From an uncultured Roseobacter sp. (GTDB lineage Bacteria; Pseudomonadota; Alphaproteobacteria; Rhodobacterales; Rhodobacteraceae): DNA of 64,000 nt. The stretch's first letter is position 1; every line of letters starts with the position of its first letter. The DNA lies in contig CANKZM010000005.1 of NCBI GenBank assembly GCA_947488305.1, positions 310,001 to 374,000 of the forward strand, given 5' to 3'. A program made the position numbers and the translations under genes. This document shows, piece after piece, positions 1-9,332 of this stretch. Below the pieces are notes generated by a model. It was not told the DNA's origin. It saw nothing but the letters and a program-made list of their open reading frames with translations, and made no database searches.

Positions 1-124
1 CATTCTCAACAGCAATATCCAATTGTCCAACGCCATGTTCATGAGCGGACAACTGGCGCGACTCGTCGGCGGAAACAGCGCTTGCGGCAATTATGGCGAG
101 AGCAGAGGGAAGAAGTTTTGTCAT
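1..124 (-). CDS. ZrgA-like (DUF2796) periplasmic protein, N-terminal part
   Basis: Only the first 41 codons are in the window; the gene runs off the left edge. The start ATG (minus strand, ending at 124) has an AAAGGA ribosome site a few bases upstream. The translation opens with a short lysine-containing signal peptide (MTKLLPSALAIIAASAVSA) and then the stretch AHEHGVGQLDIAVEN, which fits the histidine-rich start of DUF2796/ZrgA zinc-regulated proteins (family knowledge). It lies 31 bp behind the Zur-type regulator on the same strand, so the two probably share a transcript. A role in zinc homeostasis is inferred from that pairing; only the N-terminus can be judged. Confidence 0.7.
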   Translation of the reverse strand, partial: MTKLLPSALAIIAASAVSADESRQLSAHEHGVGQLDIAVEN

Positions 125-155
125 GATTTCTATCCTTTGAATGAAGTGAAAGAGC

Positions 156-542
156 TTAAGCCGCACAAGACTGACAACGCCCGTGAATTTCCACGATGTG
201 GCGCGTCGCCGTGAAAGCGGATTGGGCAGAGAGGGATTTCAGTTTGGGCAAGAGGGGTGATCCATCGTGCTCTTCGACAGTTCCGCAGTCTTCACAGATT
301 GAGAGAACGGGAACCGACGCTTCGTGATCGCAGCGGCACGGAACAAAGGCTTTGATGGATTCGAGCTTATGTGCGCGACCTTGCTCAGTCAGTGCAGCAA
401 GGGTACGATATATCGTGGGGGCGGCGAGTCCGGGCTCAACGCGTTTCATTTCGTCCAGAATAGCATATGCGGTCATTGGCTTTTCGTGCGTTTTCAATAC
501 CTTCAAAACGTCCGATTGCCGTATCGCTGCCTGCTTGCGCAT
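156..542 (-). CDS. zur: Fur-family transcriptional regulator, Zur type
   Basis: This 128-residue protein is a Fur-superfamily metal-sensing repressor. The N-terminal half is the winged helix, with the family's typical segment APTIYRTLAALTEQG as recognition region. The C-terminal half carries metal-ligand clusters: CRCDHEA, CEDCG, a histidine-rich strand ending in EIHGRCQSC. The paired CxxC motifs are the structural zinc site usual in Zur and many Fur proteins. I start at 542 rather than at the upstream ATG at 563 because GGGGAG lies 7 bases before it. The neighbouring zrgA-like gene supports zinc (Zur) rather than iron as the ligand. The specificity call is inference; membership in the Fur family is secure. 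Confidence 0.82.
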   Translation of the reverse strand: MRKQAAIRQSDVLKVLKTHEKPMTAYAILDEMKRVEPGLAAPTIYRTLAALTEQGRAHKLESIKAFVPCRCDHEASVPVLSICEDCGTVEEHDGSPLLPKLKSLSAQSAFTATRHIVEIHGRCQSCAA

Positions 543-1010
543 CGCTAAACTCCCCAAGCCCATCAGATTTTGTTACTTTATAAAATAAAATGACCGATAA
601 CAACTATGCTTTTTAGGTGGTTGCATAGCAGAAGCGACACCTCTGACTGAACTAAGGAGCGGGCGCTGGCTTTGCCCACCCTAAAGCGTTCCCATCGGTG
701 GCCAGGCCCGCAAAAATCCGCGCCCAATGATGTACTTTACCCATTCAATACGAACACACAGGCAACGAAAAGACTGTCTCCGAGAAGGTGAACTTCTTTT
801 GGCACTGTCAACCAAAAGCCCGGGATTCAACCATCGGGTCCCGGCGGTGTGACAGGAAAGTCCCACGGCGTTTCTTCCCTCTTTTTGAAGGCTCGCGCCT
901 TCTTCCAAATCAGCTGACTTGCCAATTCGGCGCTTCATCGTGGTTAACCGACTATTAATTGCAACGCCCTATCAACAAGGAGTTTTCACCGGAAGTAACT
1001 TGGAGGTCAG
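543..1010. other. Intergenic region between zur and the OmpA-domain gene
   Basis: No gene is supported here. The AT-rich stretch at 571-590 (TGTTACTTTATAAAATAAAA) directly upstream of zur is the likely promoter and could hold a Zur site, but its dyad symmetry is weak. An 85-codon open frame at 681-938 on the minus strand lacks a ribosome site and recognisable protein character. The OmpA-domain gene has a clear GGAGG at the right edge. Confidence 0.4.
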
Positions 1011-2117
1011 ATGACATTCCAGAGCGTTTTGTTCGTAGGGCTGGTAACAGGCAGTTCGATTATTGGTGCTGTCGCTGGCATGCACCAAGAGGCGATACGC
1101 GAAAGAGCCGCCGACGTCATAAATGGCGTCTCATCGTCTATCCCGGGTCGCATCTTTCCAATTGCTCAGCCTAATCCTGTGGACGCGATGACGAACGTGC
1201 CAGCCCACAGCTTGGCCCCGCCGAATAACACGGGGGAAAAAGAGCCTTTCCAAGTTAGTTCCTTGCAAAAGGTCGCCTCGTCGGTTCCGCCCACGCCAAT
1301 CGTCAGCAAGATCGCCGCCGATGATCCGTTTACGCTCGCTGTCGAAGCCAAATTTCAACCAACGACCGCCCCCATCCACAAGCCTGATGTGCCAGATAAG
1401 TTGGCAACGGACTCGATCGAAATCATGAAAAGCGCCGCAAAAAAACGCCGGGTGTCAGAACCATCTCAGCTAGACGTTATCTTGTCGGCGATGCCCTCTG
1501 GGCAAAACAAGAAAACCATGAGTGACAGTGAAAAAAAGCAGACTGAAGCAATTGGCGCTACCAGACCTCCCGCGGCTTCTGCAAAAAAAGTTGCGGCTCT
1601 CAGCATGCCGACCGGTGGCTCCCCTGCCCTGGTCCGCCCGGTAGCGCGCCCTGGTCAACAAGAGAAGAAACAAGAAAGGCCCGCCTTTTCCGCAAAGCAT
1701 TACCACAACCTCAGATACCACATGAGTGGCCATAAGAAGAAAAAGTCGAAGATTGCCTGCGTTGCCGAACTGCAATTGATTGCAAGTTATACACAGGTTT
1801 ACTTCGACAATGGTTCAAGCCTGCTTGATGATCGCGGCGCAAGTGCCGCACGACAGGTAGCAGCCAAAATGCAGTCGTGCCCGGAAGCTAAAGTGTCAAT
1901 CATTGGTTTTACAGACCCGGGCGGCACCAAGGACGTCAACCAGCGGATCAGCTGGAGCCGTGCAAACAGCGTTTTCCGTTCCATCAAAGAGGCCGGTTTC
2001 GCCATGGGCAACATTGAAGTCAGCAGTCATATGGAAGACCACCCAGACTATTGCGTGCATTTTGAAGGCATAGATCGGCGGGTTGTTTTTGATGTTCGGG
2101 AATTACCCCAAGACTGA
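1011..2117 (+). CDS. OmpA-family C-terminal domain protein
   Basis: A 368-residue protein with an N-terminal hydrophobic signal or anchor segment (about residues 3-23), a long low-complexity linker rich in Pro, Ala, Lys and Ser (about 30-235), and a C-terminal OmpA-like domain (about 245-360). The domain shows YFDNGSSLLDDRG, then SIIGFTDPGGTKDVNQRISWSRA, the expected phasing of the peptidoglycan-binding fold: a FD strand, a G(F/H)TD motif with downstream N and R residues. OmpA-like domains bind diaminopimelate in peptidoglycan, so a periplasmic or envelope-anchoring role is likely. The start has GGAGG four bases upstream. Function beyond wall binding cannot be told; the basic linker is unusual for the family. 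Confidence 0.72.
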   Translation: MTFQSVLFVGLVTGSSIIGAVAGMHQEAIRERAADVINGVSSSIPGRIFPIAQPNPVDAMTNVPAHSLAPPNNTGEKEPFQVSSLQKVASSVPPTPIVSKIAADDPFTLAVEAKFQPTTAPIHKPDVPDKLATDSIEIMKSAAKKRRVSEPSQLDVILSAMPSGQNKKTMSDSEKKQTEAIGATRPPAASAKKVAALSMPTGGSPALVRPVARPGQQEKKQERPAFSAKHYHNLRYHMSGHKKKKSKIACVAELQLIASYTQVYFDNGSSLLDDRGASAARQVAAKMQSCPEAKVSIIGFTDPGGTKDVNQRISWSRANSVFRSIKEAGFAMGNIEVSSHMEDHPDYCVHFEGIDRRVVFDVRELPQD

Positions 2118-2303
2118 CCCATCGCGACGCTTTTTTCCTGGACTACGCAGCAGAATGATACGAACGCGCGTCGTCGCTCGTGCCAGTCCTAGACGGCCAA
2201 TCTCATGAAACAGTCGCAGTGCAATCATTGCCCGAACAGGAAGCTTTCAAGACCAAGCTCAAGGATTGATCCAAAGGACAGTTTATCAAAGGTGCCAGTT
2301 TGA

Positions 2304-2588
2304 GGATCAAGACAGATCGACGAATTCCTCGCGCCCGAAACGCTCATTCGATTTGCTTTCAATGTGACGGCGATGATGGTTCTGTTTTTTTGGCTTCATT
2401 GCAGCCGCTACCGGGATAAGGAGCTAGTGACCGCAGCGTCGCTCTTCAACGTATTTGCTTTTGACGTCTTGGCCGTTCTTTCCTCGGTGGAATTCAGTCT
2501 CGCTGCCGGTTGTGGCCTGTTTGAAATACTGGCCTTGTTTATGCTGAGATCTTATTGGCAAGGCAGGGATGCTCGAGCAGCTGGATAA
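2304..2588 (+). pseudogene. Remnant of a DUF4956 membrane protein
   Basis: An open frame beginning just after a TGA at 2301 encodes about 94 residues with two hydrophobic segments. Its core, ending SVEFSLAAGCGLFEILALFMLRS, reads like the conserved part of DUF4956 proteins, where a V-E-x-SLGFALGLFAIF-x-ILRYRT pattern is expected. The family then continues for another hundred or so residues, but here the frame stops soon after at 2586-2588. There is no ribosome site or convincing ATG; GTG at 2364 is the only late start. I read it as a truncated relic. The next stretch looks like a relic of the VTC partner usually encoded beside DUF4956. Family match is by eye. Confidence 0.5.
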
Positions 2589-2760
2589 TAAATACACCTT
2601 TCCGGCAGACGCCTTCAGACCTGTACTGCAATGGTATTGCAGCGCGACGCTTACCCTTACTCCCGGCTAACATCTGGAAGGGGCCGGATGGGCACTGTAC
2701 GTCGGCTTGTCATGACCAGTAAAACCCGCACGGGCGAGGCTCGTTTCCTCGGTGCGCTAA
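2584..2760 (+). pseudogene. Possible frameshifted remnant of a VTC-domain protein
   Basis: Immediately after the DUF4956 relic, one frame (2584-2670) reads NKYTFPADAFRPVLQWYC and stops; the next frame (from about 2633) reads LQRDAYPYSRLTS; a third frame then reads GWALYVGLS before a stop. Joined across frameshifts this resembles the start of VTC domains (K-Y-x-x-P...W-L, then a P-x-S-R-x-S-S-I-Y-F-D-T region). VTC and DUF4956 genes are commonly neighbours. The rest of the gap to 2993 shows nothing else I can name. The call is tentative because it depends on stitching three frames. Confidence 0.35.
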
Positions 2761-2993
2761 GGTCGCCAAACGTTTACACCTATAGTCTCTGAAGTTCACG
2801 CCGCGCTTGTGATTGCAGGCAAGTGCAAGGGATTTCGTGTCAGATAGCACCACCGACACTCCAAGATCCGGAAATTATGAACTGGCTTTCATAAACATTC
2901 CAAGACGAGGCCGCTGCTGCTCGTCAGCGTTTGAGCTTGAAAGGTTATGATCTAAAGTGATCCGATAGAATCCTATCTTCAGGGGGAAACACC

Positions 2994-4952
2994 ATGACAT
3001 TGGAACTCAATCGACGCGGATTTCTTGCCGGATCTGCGGGGCTCATCGCCCTTCATCCCTTCTCGGCACATGCAGCAAGCAACCAAGCTCATTTGCGCAT
3101 CATGGAGACCACCGACCTACATGTTCATGTGTTTCCCTACGACTATTATGCCGACAAGCCGCGTGACACTGTCGGATTGGCCAGAACCGCATCACTGATC
3201 CAGGAGATCCGCGATGAAGCGACCAATTCACTGCTGATTGACAACGGCGACTTTCTACAAGGTAATCCAATGGGGGATTACATCGCCTACGAACGCGGGA
3301 TGAAAGAAGGTGACATGCATCCCATCATTGAGGCGATGAACACCCTCGGGTTTGACGCATCCACACTGGGCAATCACGAATTCAATTACGGTCTCGATTT
3401 TCTGATGAAGGCGCTGGCCGGCGCTGATTTTCCAGTTGTGAACGCCAACGTCGCGCTTGAACTGGGCAGTGATCCGACGAAAGACAAAACACTCCTGCCC
3501 CCCTATGTGATCCTGGATCACAAAGTGACGGATGGATCCGGCGTCGAACATGAGATCAAGGTGGGGCTGATTGGGTTCGTGCCGCCCCAAATCATGGGGT
3601 GGGACAGACGGCACCTCGAAGGCAACGTTCAAGCACGCGACATCATCGAAGCCGCCAAGGCTTACATACCGCAAATGAAAGAAGCGGGTGCGGATGTCAT
3701 CGTCGCACTTTCTCACTCCGGTATCGGCGCGGCAGACCACTCAGAGGGTATGGAAAACGCCGCACTCCCGTTGGCTGGGCTTGACGGTGTGGATGCGATC
3801 CTGACCGGCCACAGTCATCTTGTGTTCCCAACGCCGGGCTACGCGGATTTCGCCGGAGCAGACGTAGATGCAGGGACACTCATGGGAACGCCGGCGACCA
3901 TGGGAGGGTTCTGGGGCAGCCATATGGGTCTGATTGACCTCTTGGTCGAAAAGGACGGCAGTGCATGGCGTGTTGTCTCCGCGACATCTGAGGCCAGACC
4001 GATCTCGAAACGAAATGAGGATCGCTCAACAACCGCGTTGGTTGAAAGTGACGAAACGGTCCTGGCGTCCGTTCAAAAAGAGCATGACGAAACCCTCGCA
4101 TATGTCCGCCGTGCAGTTGGAAAGACCGATGCGCCGCTGCACAGCTATTTCGCTCTGGTGGCTGATGATCCGTCCGTGCAAATCGTCTCAATCGCTCAGC
4201 TTTGGTACATCGAACAGATGTTGAAAGGCACCGAGCATGAAGGTCTGCCGATCCTTTCCGCCGCCGCGCCCTTCAAAGCCGGAGGCCGTGGTGGGCCAGA
4301 GTATTTCACAGACGTGCCGAAAGGAGACGTCGCCATCAAGAATGTCTCCGACCTTTACCTTTATCCCAATACCGCGCGTGCGGTTCGTGTGACAGGCAGG
4401 CAAGTGAAAGACTGGCTGGAGCGTTCGGCAGGCATCTTCAATCAGGTTGAACCGGGCGCTCAGGATGTCGTGCTGCTCAATCCAGCATTCCCCAGCTATA
4501 ATTTCGATGTCATCGACGGTGTCGAATACCAGATCGACCTTTCACAACCTTCGAAGTACGACCCCAAAGGTGAACTGGTGAACGGGGATGCATCCCGCAT
4601 CGTGAACCTGACTTACAAGGGGGCGCCGCTCGATCCCTTCGCGGAATTCATCATTGCGACCAACAACTACCGCGCAGGCGGCGGGGGATCTTTCCCCGGT
4701 GCATCGCCGGAAACAACTGTTTTTGAGGGGCCAGACACCAATCGGGATGTCATTGTTCGCTATATTGTCGAGAAGGGCACGATTAGCCCGCGCGCGGATG
4801 CCAATTGGACGTTCAAGCCTATGCCGGGCACCACGGTGCTCTTTGATACAGGTCCCGCAGCCAAAGCCTATGCGGATGACGTTCCCGGAGTGACAATTGA
4901 GGAGGCGGGCGACGGTCCCGACGGTTTCGCGCGGTTCCGTATTTCATTGTAA
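2994..4952 (+). CDS. cpdB: 2',3'-cyclic-nucleotide 2'-phosphodiesterase / 3'-nucleotidase
   Basis: A 652-residue periplasmic enzyme of the calcineurin-like metallophosphoesterase/5'-nucleotidase family. The N-terminus has a twin-arginine signal (NRRGFLAGSAGLIAL). Metal-site motifs follow in order: ETTDLHVHVFPYDYY near residue 38, LLIDNGDFLQGNPMGDY near 80, TLGNHEFNYG near 123, ALSHSG near 237 and LTGHSHLVFP near 270. The second half is the nucleotide-binding domain (NNYRAGGGGSFPG near 560). DLHVH plus the Y-Y-D segment is characteristic of the CpdB branch. It hydrolyses 2',3'-cyclic nucleotides and 3'-nucleotides, salvaging phosphate and nucleosides. Start is supported by AGGGGGAAA. The gene stands alone and converges with the GGDEF-EAL gene. 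Confidence 0.9.
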   Translation: MTLELNRRGFLAGSAGLIALHPFSAHAASNQAHLRIMETTDLHVHVFPYDYYADKPRDTVGLARTASLIQEIRDEATNSLLIDNGDFLQGNPMGDYIAYERGMKEGDMHPIIEAMNTLGFDASTLGNHEFNYGLDFLMKALAGADFPVVNANVALELGSDPTKDKTLLPPYVILDHKVTDGSGVEHEIKVGLIGFVPPQIMGWDRRHLEGNVQARDIIEAAKAYIPQMKEAGADVIVALSHSGIGAADHSEGMENAALPLAGLDGVDAILTGHSHLVFPTPGYADFAGADVDAGTLMGTPATMGGFWGSHMGLIDLLVEKDGSAWRVVSATSEARPISKRNEDRSTTALVESDETVLASVQKEHDETLAYVRRAVGKTDAPLHSYFALVADDPSVQIVSIAQLWYIEQMLKGTEHEGLPILSAAAPFKAGGRGGPEYFTDVPKGDVAIKNVSDLYLYPNTARAVRVTGRQVKDWLERSAGIFNQVEPGAQDVVLLNPAFPSYNFDVIDGVEYQIDLSQPSKYDPKGELVNGDASRIVNLTYKGAPLDPFAEFIIATNNYRAGGGGSFPGASPETTVFEGPDTNRDVIVRYIVEKGTISPRADANWTFKPMPGTTVLFDTGPAAKAYADDVPGVTIEEAGDGPDGFARFRISL

Positions 4953-5059
4953 GGATGCTCACAGGCGGTGGGCCAACTCGCGCGATCTACGACCGCGGTC
5001 AGGCCTATTGCGCCCGACAAAAGGACTGGATGTCGGCTTGGGCACCCCACGTCCGCTTT

Positions 5060-7573
5060 TCAGAAGGCGGCGGTTTCAGTATTGTATCCAACGTTCTTCC
5101 TCAAGAAGGCAGAAAGCTCACGGAAGGGCATTGGCATCGCGAAATGGTATCCCTGTAGTCGATCACACCCCAGGTCGGCGAGTACCTCGGCTTGTTCTTG
5201 CGTCTCTACCCCCTCGGCAGTGACGCCCATCTCGAGCGCAAGGCCGATTTCGATTATCGACCGAACAAGGCGAAGACCGTTCTCACTCTCGTTTACTTGC
5301 GCGACCAACCGACCATCAACCTTTAGTCGATCCGGGTTGATCCGCTGCAAAGCGACGACGGATGCATGTCCGCTTCCAAAGTCATCGATTTCGATTGTGA
5401 TCCCAATCTCGCGCAGCCGGTCCAATTGAAAGAGGAATTCGTCATCCTCTTCCTCCAGGAAAATCGTTTCCAACAATTCAAAACTGACTTTCCCGGAATA
5501 TCCGTCCAAAAGCTCCTTGATCTCCTCGATCCGGTTTTCGCGTACCCGGCTTGCGCTGACATTGAACGATAAGGTTGGCTGCGACGGCAGTTGAGGCATG
5601 ACTTTCCGGCAATCGAGCATCGCTTTCTCGAAGATCATTTCATCAATGCTGGCCGCGACTTTGAGGTCCGTCGCCACGGAAAGGAAGCCATCTGGTGAAA
5701 TGATCCCCTTGTCCGGGTGTCGCCAACGCGCCAGAACTTCAACACCCGCTATTCCCCCGGTAACCGAGTCAATTTGTGGCTGGTAAAATGGTATGAACTC
5801 ATCCTTTTCGATCGCCCGCAGGATATCATCTGCCAACGCCTCGTTTTGAAGGATTTCCTGAAGATCAGAGCGATCAAACAGGCCAAGTTGGCCACGCCCT
5901 CTTCTCTTTGCCTTGTAAAGTGCAATATCCGAATTTGTCAGAAGCTTGTCGACATCAGCGAGTGGCGTCTCCGCAAAGCCGATCGATGCACCAAACCGAC
6001 ACTCCTTACCCTCGAAAAAGACAGGCTTTTGGAGTTCTTCCAACAGAGCCTCCGCCAATTGCAGTGGCCGTGTGCTACCTGGAGGAAAAAAGAGCAAGAC
6101 AACAAATTCATCGCCGCCGATCCGCGCGACGACATCGTCCGGTTCGATACGTTTCCTGATACGGTTCGCTGTTTCCACCAGAACCTGATCGCCCGCAGCA
6201 TGACCAATTGTATCATTGATTTGCTTGAAACGATCGAGATCGATGTGCAGCACGGCAAGTTCGCCGCCATGCTGACGGCGCCGTTCCACGAGGGCATCGA
6301 ATTCCTTGGATAGATGGCGCCTGTTGCCCAAGCCGGTCAAATCGTCATGTAGCGCCTTGTGGGTGATCGCTTTATTCGCTTGTTCCAGCTTTCTGGTATA
6401 TTTTTCGACTGCACGGCGTTGATTGACAACTTCGGTGATGTTCAGCCGCAGAACGACATATTCGCCATTTGTCGCCCTCGACCGGACCATCCGAAAGTGC
6501 TGCCCATCCGCAAACTCAAAATCCTCGACACCCGGGTTCAGGACATCCGGTGAGTAATACTCTTCCACCCACTCCTCTTCCCGCCCCAAAGCCGCTGGGA
6601 TGCGACCGCTAAGAGCTGCTTCCATCAGAAGTTCTTTCAAATTGATACCCGCGCGCAGCGTCTCTGGCTTGTCCGTCATCGAGGTTGCGTATGCAGGGTT
6701 CCAGACGACCAGGTTGTGGTCTGCATCATAAATTGAGAACGGATCGGGGTAGGCATTGATGGCAGAGACCAGACGTTCCTGCACCGCCTCAAGTGCCCGC
6801 CGCTGTCGCACCAGCTCAGTCATGTCGATCCTCAACATCACGAGATCGCCGTTCGCGGCCCTCGACCGCAAAAGTCTGTGATGAATATCACCCGCCAGTT
6901 CCAGATCTTGCACCGGTTTCGCTACATCGGCTTCCTGGTGTTCGATGGAGGCCCATTCCTTCTCCTTGCCGATGGCCTGAACGATCTTGCCCCCTTCGAT
7001 CGCGATCCGTGCCGCCTCCGTACGGTGCATACCAACGTGAAGATCGGCCGGGTCGTCCGTCATTGACTGGCTGTAGGCGTCATTCCAGACGACGAGGCAA
7101 TCGTCTTTGTCGTAGATCGCAAAGGGCGACGGGTAGGCATCTAAAGCAGCCATCAATCGAGCCCGGGACCGCTTTGCCGTCGCTTCGGCCTCTTTCAGCG
7201 CCGAGATATCCCTGTAAGTTGCGCATACAAAGCGGTCATCGTCCGGGTTATCCCCGGCACCTATAAAAGAAACACTGGCCCAGAAGGTCGTGCCGTCCGC
7301 TTTGACGAATTGAGATTGCTCCGTAGGGGTTTGATCGGATTTTCGCGCCTCTTTCTCAAACCTGCGATAGAGCCGTGATGTCGTCTGGAGTGCGGGAATT
7401 TCGTCAAACGGACGACCATGAGTCTCATCCGGCTTATATCCAAAAAGGCGGGTAAAGGCGTCATTGGTGTAGGCAACGCGCACTAGGTCGCACCCAGGCA
7501 GGACGCGGCCAACAACAACCGCATCGCCGGTAAGGTCCATAAACGCCTTTTGAAGTGTCTCAAACTTCATCAC
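5060..7573 (-). CDS. PAS-PAS-PAS-GGDEF-EAL cyclic-di-GMP signalling protein
   Basis: An 837-residue protein with no evident membrane segment. A first PAS domain covers about residues 10-130, then two closely related PAS repeats start near 138 (LDAYPSPFAIYD) and 268 (INAYPDPFSIYD). The GGDEF domain starts near 410 (LTGLGNRRHL) with an intact GGDEF motif near 485. The residues five positions upstream (EPDD) do not form the RxxD inhibitory site. The EAL domain begins near 608 with GVEVLARW and keeps FNVSAS, ELLETIFL, DDFGSG, KVDG, AEGVE and QGYHFA, so phosphodiesterase residues look intact. It may therefore be bifunctional or GTP-regulated. No receiver domain is seen. It could act on surface attachment, but no partner gene here proves that. 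Confidence 0.9.
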   Translation of the reverse strand: MMKFETLQKAFMDLTGDAVVVGRVLPGCDLVRVAYTNDAFTRLFGYKPDETHGRPFDEIPALQTTSRLYRRFEKEARKSDQTPTEQSQFVKADGTTFWASVSFIGAGDNPDDDRFVCATYRDISALKEAEATAKRSRARLMAALDAYPSPFAIYDKDDCLVVWNDAYSQSMTDDPADLHVGMHRTEAARIAIEGGKIVQAIGKEKEWASIEHQEADVAKPVQDLELAGDIHHRLLRSRAANGDLVMLRIDMTELVRQRRALEAVQERLVSAINAYPDPFSIYDADHNLVVWNPAYATSMTDKPETLRAGINLKELLMEAALSGRIPAALGREEEWVEEYYSPDVLNPGVEDFEFADGQHFRMVRSRATNGEYVVLRLNITEVVNQRRAVEKYTRKLEQANKAITHKALHDDLTGLGNRRHLSKEFDALVERRRQHGGELAVLHIDLDRFKQINDTIGHAAGDQVLVETANRIRKRIEPDDVVARIGGDEFVVLLFFPPGSTRPLQLAEALLEELQKPVFFEGKECRFGASIGFAETPLADVDKLLTNSDIALYKAKRRGRGQLGLFDRSDLQEILQNEALADDILRAIEKDEFIPFYQPQIDSVTGGIAGVEVLARWRHPDKGIISPDGFLSVATDLKVAASIDEMIFEKAMLDCRKVMPQLPSQPTLSFNVSASRVRENRIEEIKELLDGYSGKVSFELLETIFLEEEDDEFLFQLDRLREIGITIEIDDFGSGHASVVALQRINPDRLKVDGRLVAQVNESENGLRLVRSIIEIGLALEMGVTAEGVETQEQAEVLADLGCDRLQGYHFAMPMPFRELSAFLRKNVGYNTETAAF

Positions 7574-7817
7574 TTCCCCTGCCTCACCGCCTCACACGTA
7601 AAGGCAATTTGTTAGGTTCAAGTGAACGAACAATTCAAATTGTCCGGAGTGGGTTTTGTCAAAAACGCACGTGGTCCCCAAGGTCAGGTCGATCATAACG
7701 CAGCAGGCTGAAGACCGTCCTAATCTGGCGGCATATTACGGCATCTGGAAAGGTCCCGATGACTTTTCTCAAAAACCAGCCGGAGCGAATCCAATAGTCT
7801 GCAAAACCAAAGTTGTT

Positions 7818-9017
7818 TTACTCAAGCGCCAAACAACTGGCGTAGTAACTGACTGTAGCGGGCCAGTCAGAGAAAATACCTGACACACCAACATCTTGGG
7901 CGAGCACGTCGATTACCTGATACATCACGCCATCCGATGTGATGGCATCGCTGATCGACCGGTAGTACCAGCCACCACCACTTTGCAACGGCCCGGATCG
8001 CTCCATTGTCCAGGTGATGATATTCAACCCTGCGGCGCGAGCCTCCATTGCATAGGTGGAGGGCACGATTTCATCACCATCCAGTGTCAGAAGCACCCAC
8101 ATCGGCGGGGCTATGTAATTCACGCCCATCGCCTTCAGTGCATCCATCTGATGGGTCCAAGTCGCGGGTGCGTTGGGGTCCCATCCGCTTTCTCTGTAGC
8201 TGCCATCAAGATACACCGCTTGCGCACCAAATTCCGGTTCATTCTCAATCCAGTAAAGCACATCATCAAGATTGAACGACTGCGCCCAGACATCTGATGC
8301 GGGAACGCCTGCTGACTTGTATTCATCGATCATCTTTTGCGCATAGTTTTCTTGCGAGAAGCCGTCATAGGGCATGTCGACAACCGGGTTCTTCAGCTCT
8401 GGCGTGAACCTCACCCCCAGAGACTTGAACAACGCGATGGACTCGCTGTGGCTCATCAATTCTCCACCGTCAGCGGCGTAAAGATCGGTGCGCCAGCCAG
8501 CAGTGCCGTCCATGTAATCCTCAACCGTTTGGGCAGTACCGTCAGCGGCGTCCATTTTGCCGGTCAGGCTTTTGAACTCGGCCAGAGTAATATCGGAAGT
8601 TCTGCATTCCGCATTTGCTTTCTGTTCAGTCGACGCTGGCGTAAAACCCGCGATGCACTTGGAGGCTAAATCGGTTGCCAGAATGTTGGTTGTGGTGTGA
8701 AGATCGTTTTGCGCGTGCCGACAGACAAGCTCTTTGTCGGATGTAAAAGTCACGTCACACTCCAGAATGCCCGCGCCCATTCGTGCAGCTGCCTTGTTGC
8801 TCTCAACGGTGTGTTCAGGGAATTGCATCGGCGCGCCGCGGTGACCAATCGAGAAGTTTGTGCGCCTAACCGGATCATCTGCACAGCACAGAAGTTTGTC
8901 TTTCAAAGGTCCGGGTGCCATCTGGTCAACCAGGTAAAGGGGGCGTGGACCCGTCGTTATCGGATCAGCCAAAACCGGCGTTGCCACGGCAAGAAAAATG
9001 AGAATTGGCTTCAACAC
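7818..9017 (-). CDS. Glycerophosphodiester phosphodiesterase, periplasmic
   Basis: A 399-residue GDPD-family enzyme. The open frame extends 50 codons further upstream, but GTG at 9015-9017 is preceded by GAAAGGA with 6 bases spacing and gives a clean signal peptide ([16 protein letters not shown]). The catalytic start [14 protein letters not shown] near residue 52 and [17 protein letters not shown] hold the metal ligands and the second histidine. About 400 residues is longer than GlpQ (about 330), with extra segments in the middle that include several cysteines. The enzyme releases glycerol 3-phosphate from phospholipid head-group diesters in the periplasm. Together with cpdB it suggests organophosphate scavenging, although I saw no Pho box upstream. 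Confidence 0.85.
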   Translation of the reverse strand: MLKPILIFLAVATPVLADPITTGPRPLYLVDQMAPGPLKDKLLCCADDPVRRTNFSIGHRGAPMQFPEHTVESNKAAARMGAGILECDVTFTSDKELVCRHAQNDLHTTTNILATDLASKCIAGFTPASTEQKANAECRTSDITLAEFKSLTGKMDAADGTAQTVEDYMDGTAGWRTDLYAADGGELMSHSESIALFKSLGVRFTPELKNPVVDMPYDGFSQENYAQKMIDEYKSAGVPASDVWAQSFNLDDVLYWIENEPEFGAQAVYLDGSYRESGWDPNAPATWTHQMDALKAMGVNYIAPPMWVLLTLDGDEIVPSTYAMEARAAGLNIITWTMERSGPLQSGGGWYYRSISDAITSDGVMYQVIDVLAQDVGVSGIFSDWPATVSYYASCLALE

Positions 9018-9332
9018 GAGGCGTCCTTTCAGAAGAGGCACTTTGCAGTATACCTGAATTCGTAACCTTGTTGGCGAGTTTGTGCGAGAAATTCGCGCTG
9101 AGTAAGCCCATCTTCGCCAGCAAACACAAAGGTAGTTGGCCAGAAATTCGATAGTTGGAACACTCACGGCCAGGTGTTTTGGTCACATAGCGCCCAGCAC
9201 CGCAGCGTTAGTTCGTCGTCACAGCAGGACCATATCGCAGCCATTCCGATTGATGGCTTTTGATGTGGGTCAACGACACAAGCCGATCATTCTGACATCC
9301 TCTAGAGCGAGTGGAAAAAAAGGAGGGCGACC

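Noticed and set aside
681-938. An 85-codon minus-strand frame upstream of the OmpA-domain gene
   Set aside because: No ribosome site, no regular hydrophobic or domain pattern; treated as chance coding in an otherwise empty region.
2118-2993. Possibility of an insertion sequence remnant in the gap before cpdB
   Set aside because: No terminal inverted repeats or transposase-like frames are visible; DUF4956/VTC decay explains the coding traces better.
7656-7883. A 75-codon open frame rightward between the GGDEF-EAL and GDPD genes
   Set aside because: It overlaps the end of the GDPD gene on the other strand, has no ribosome site and no recognisable protein pattern; likely chance.
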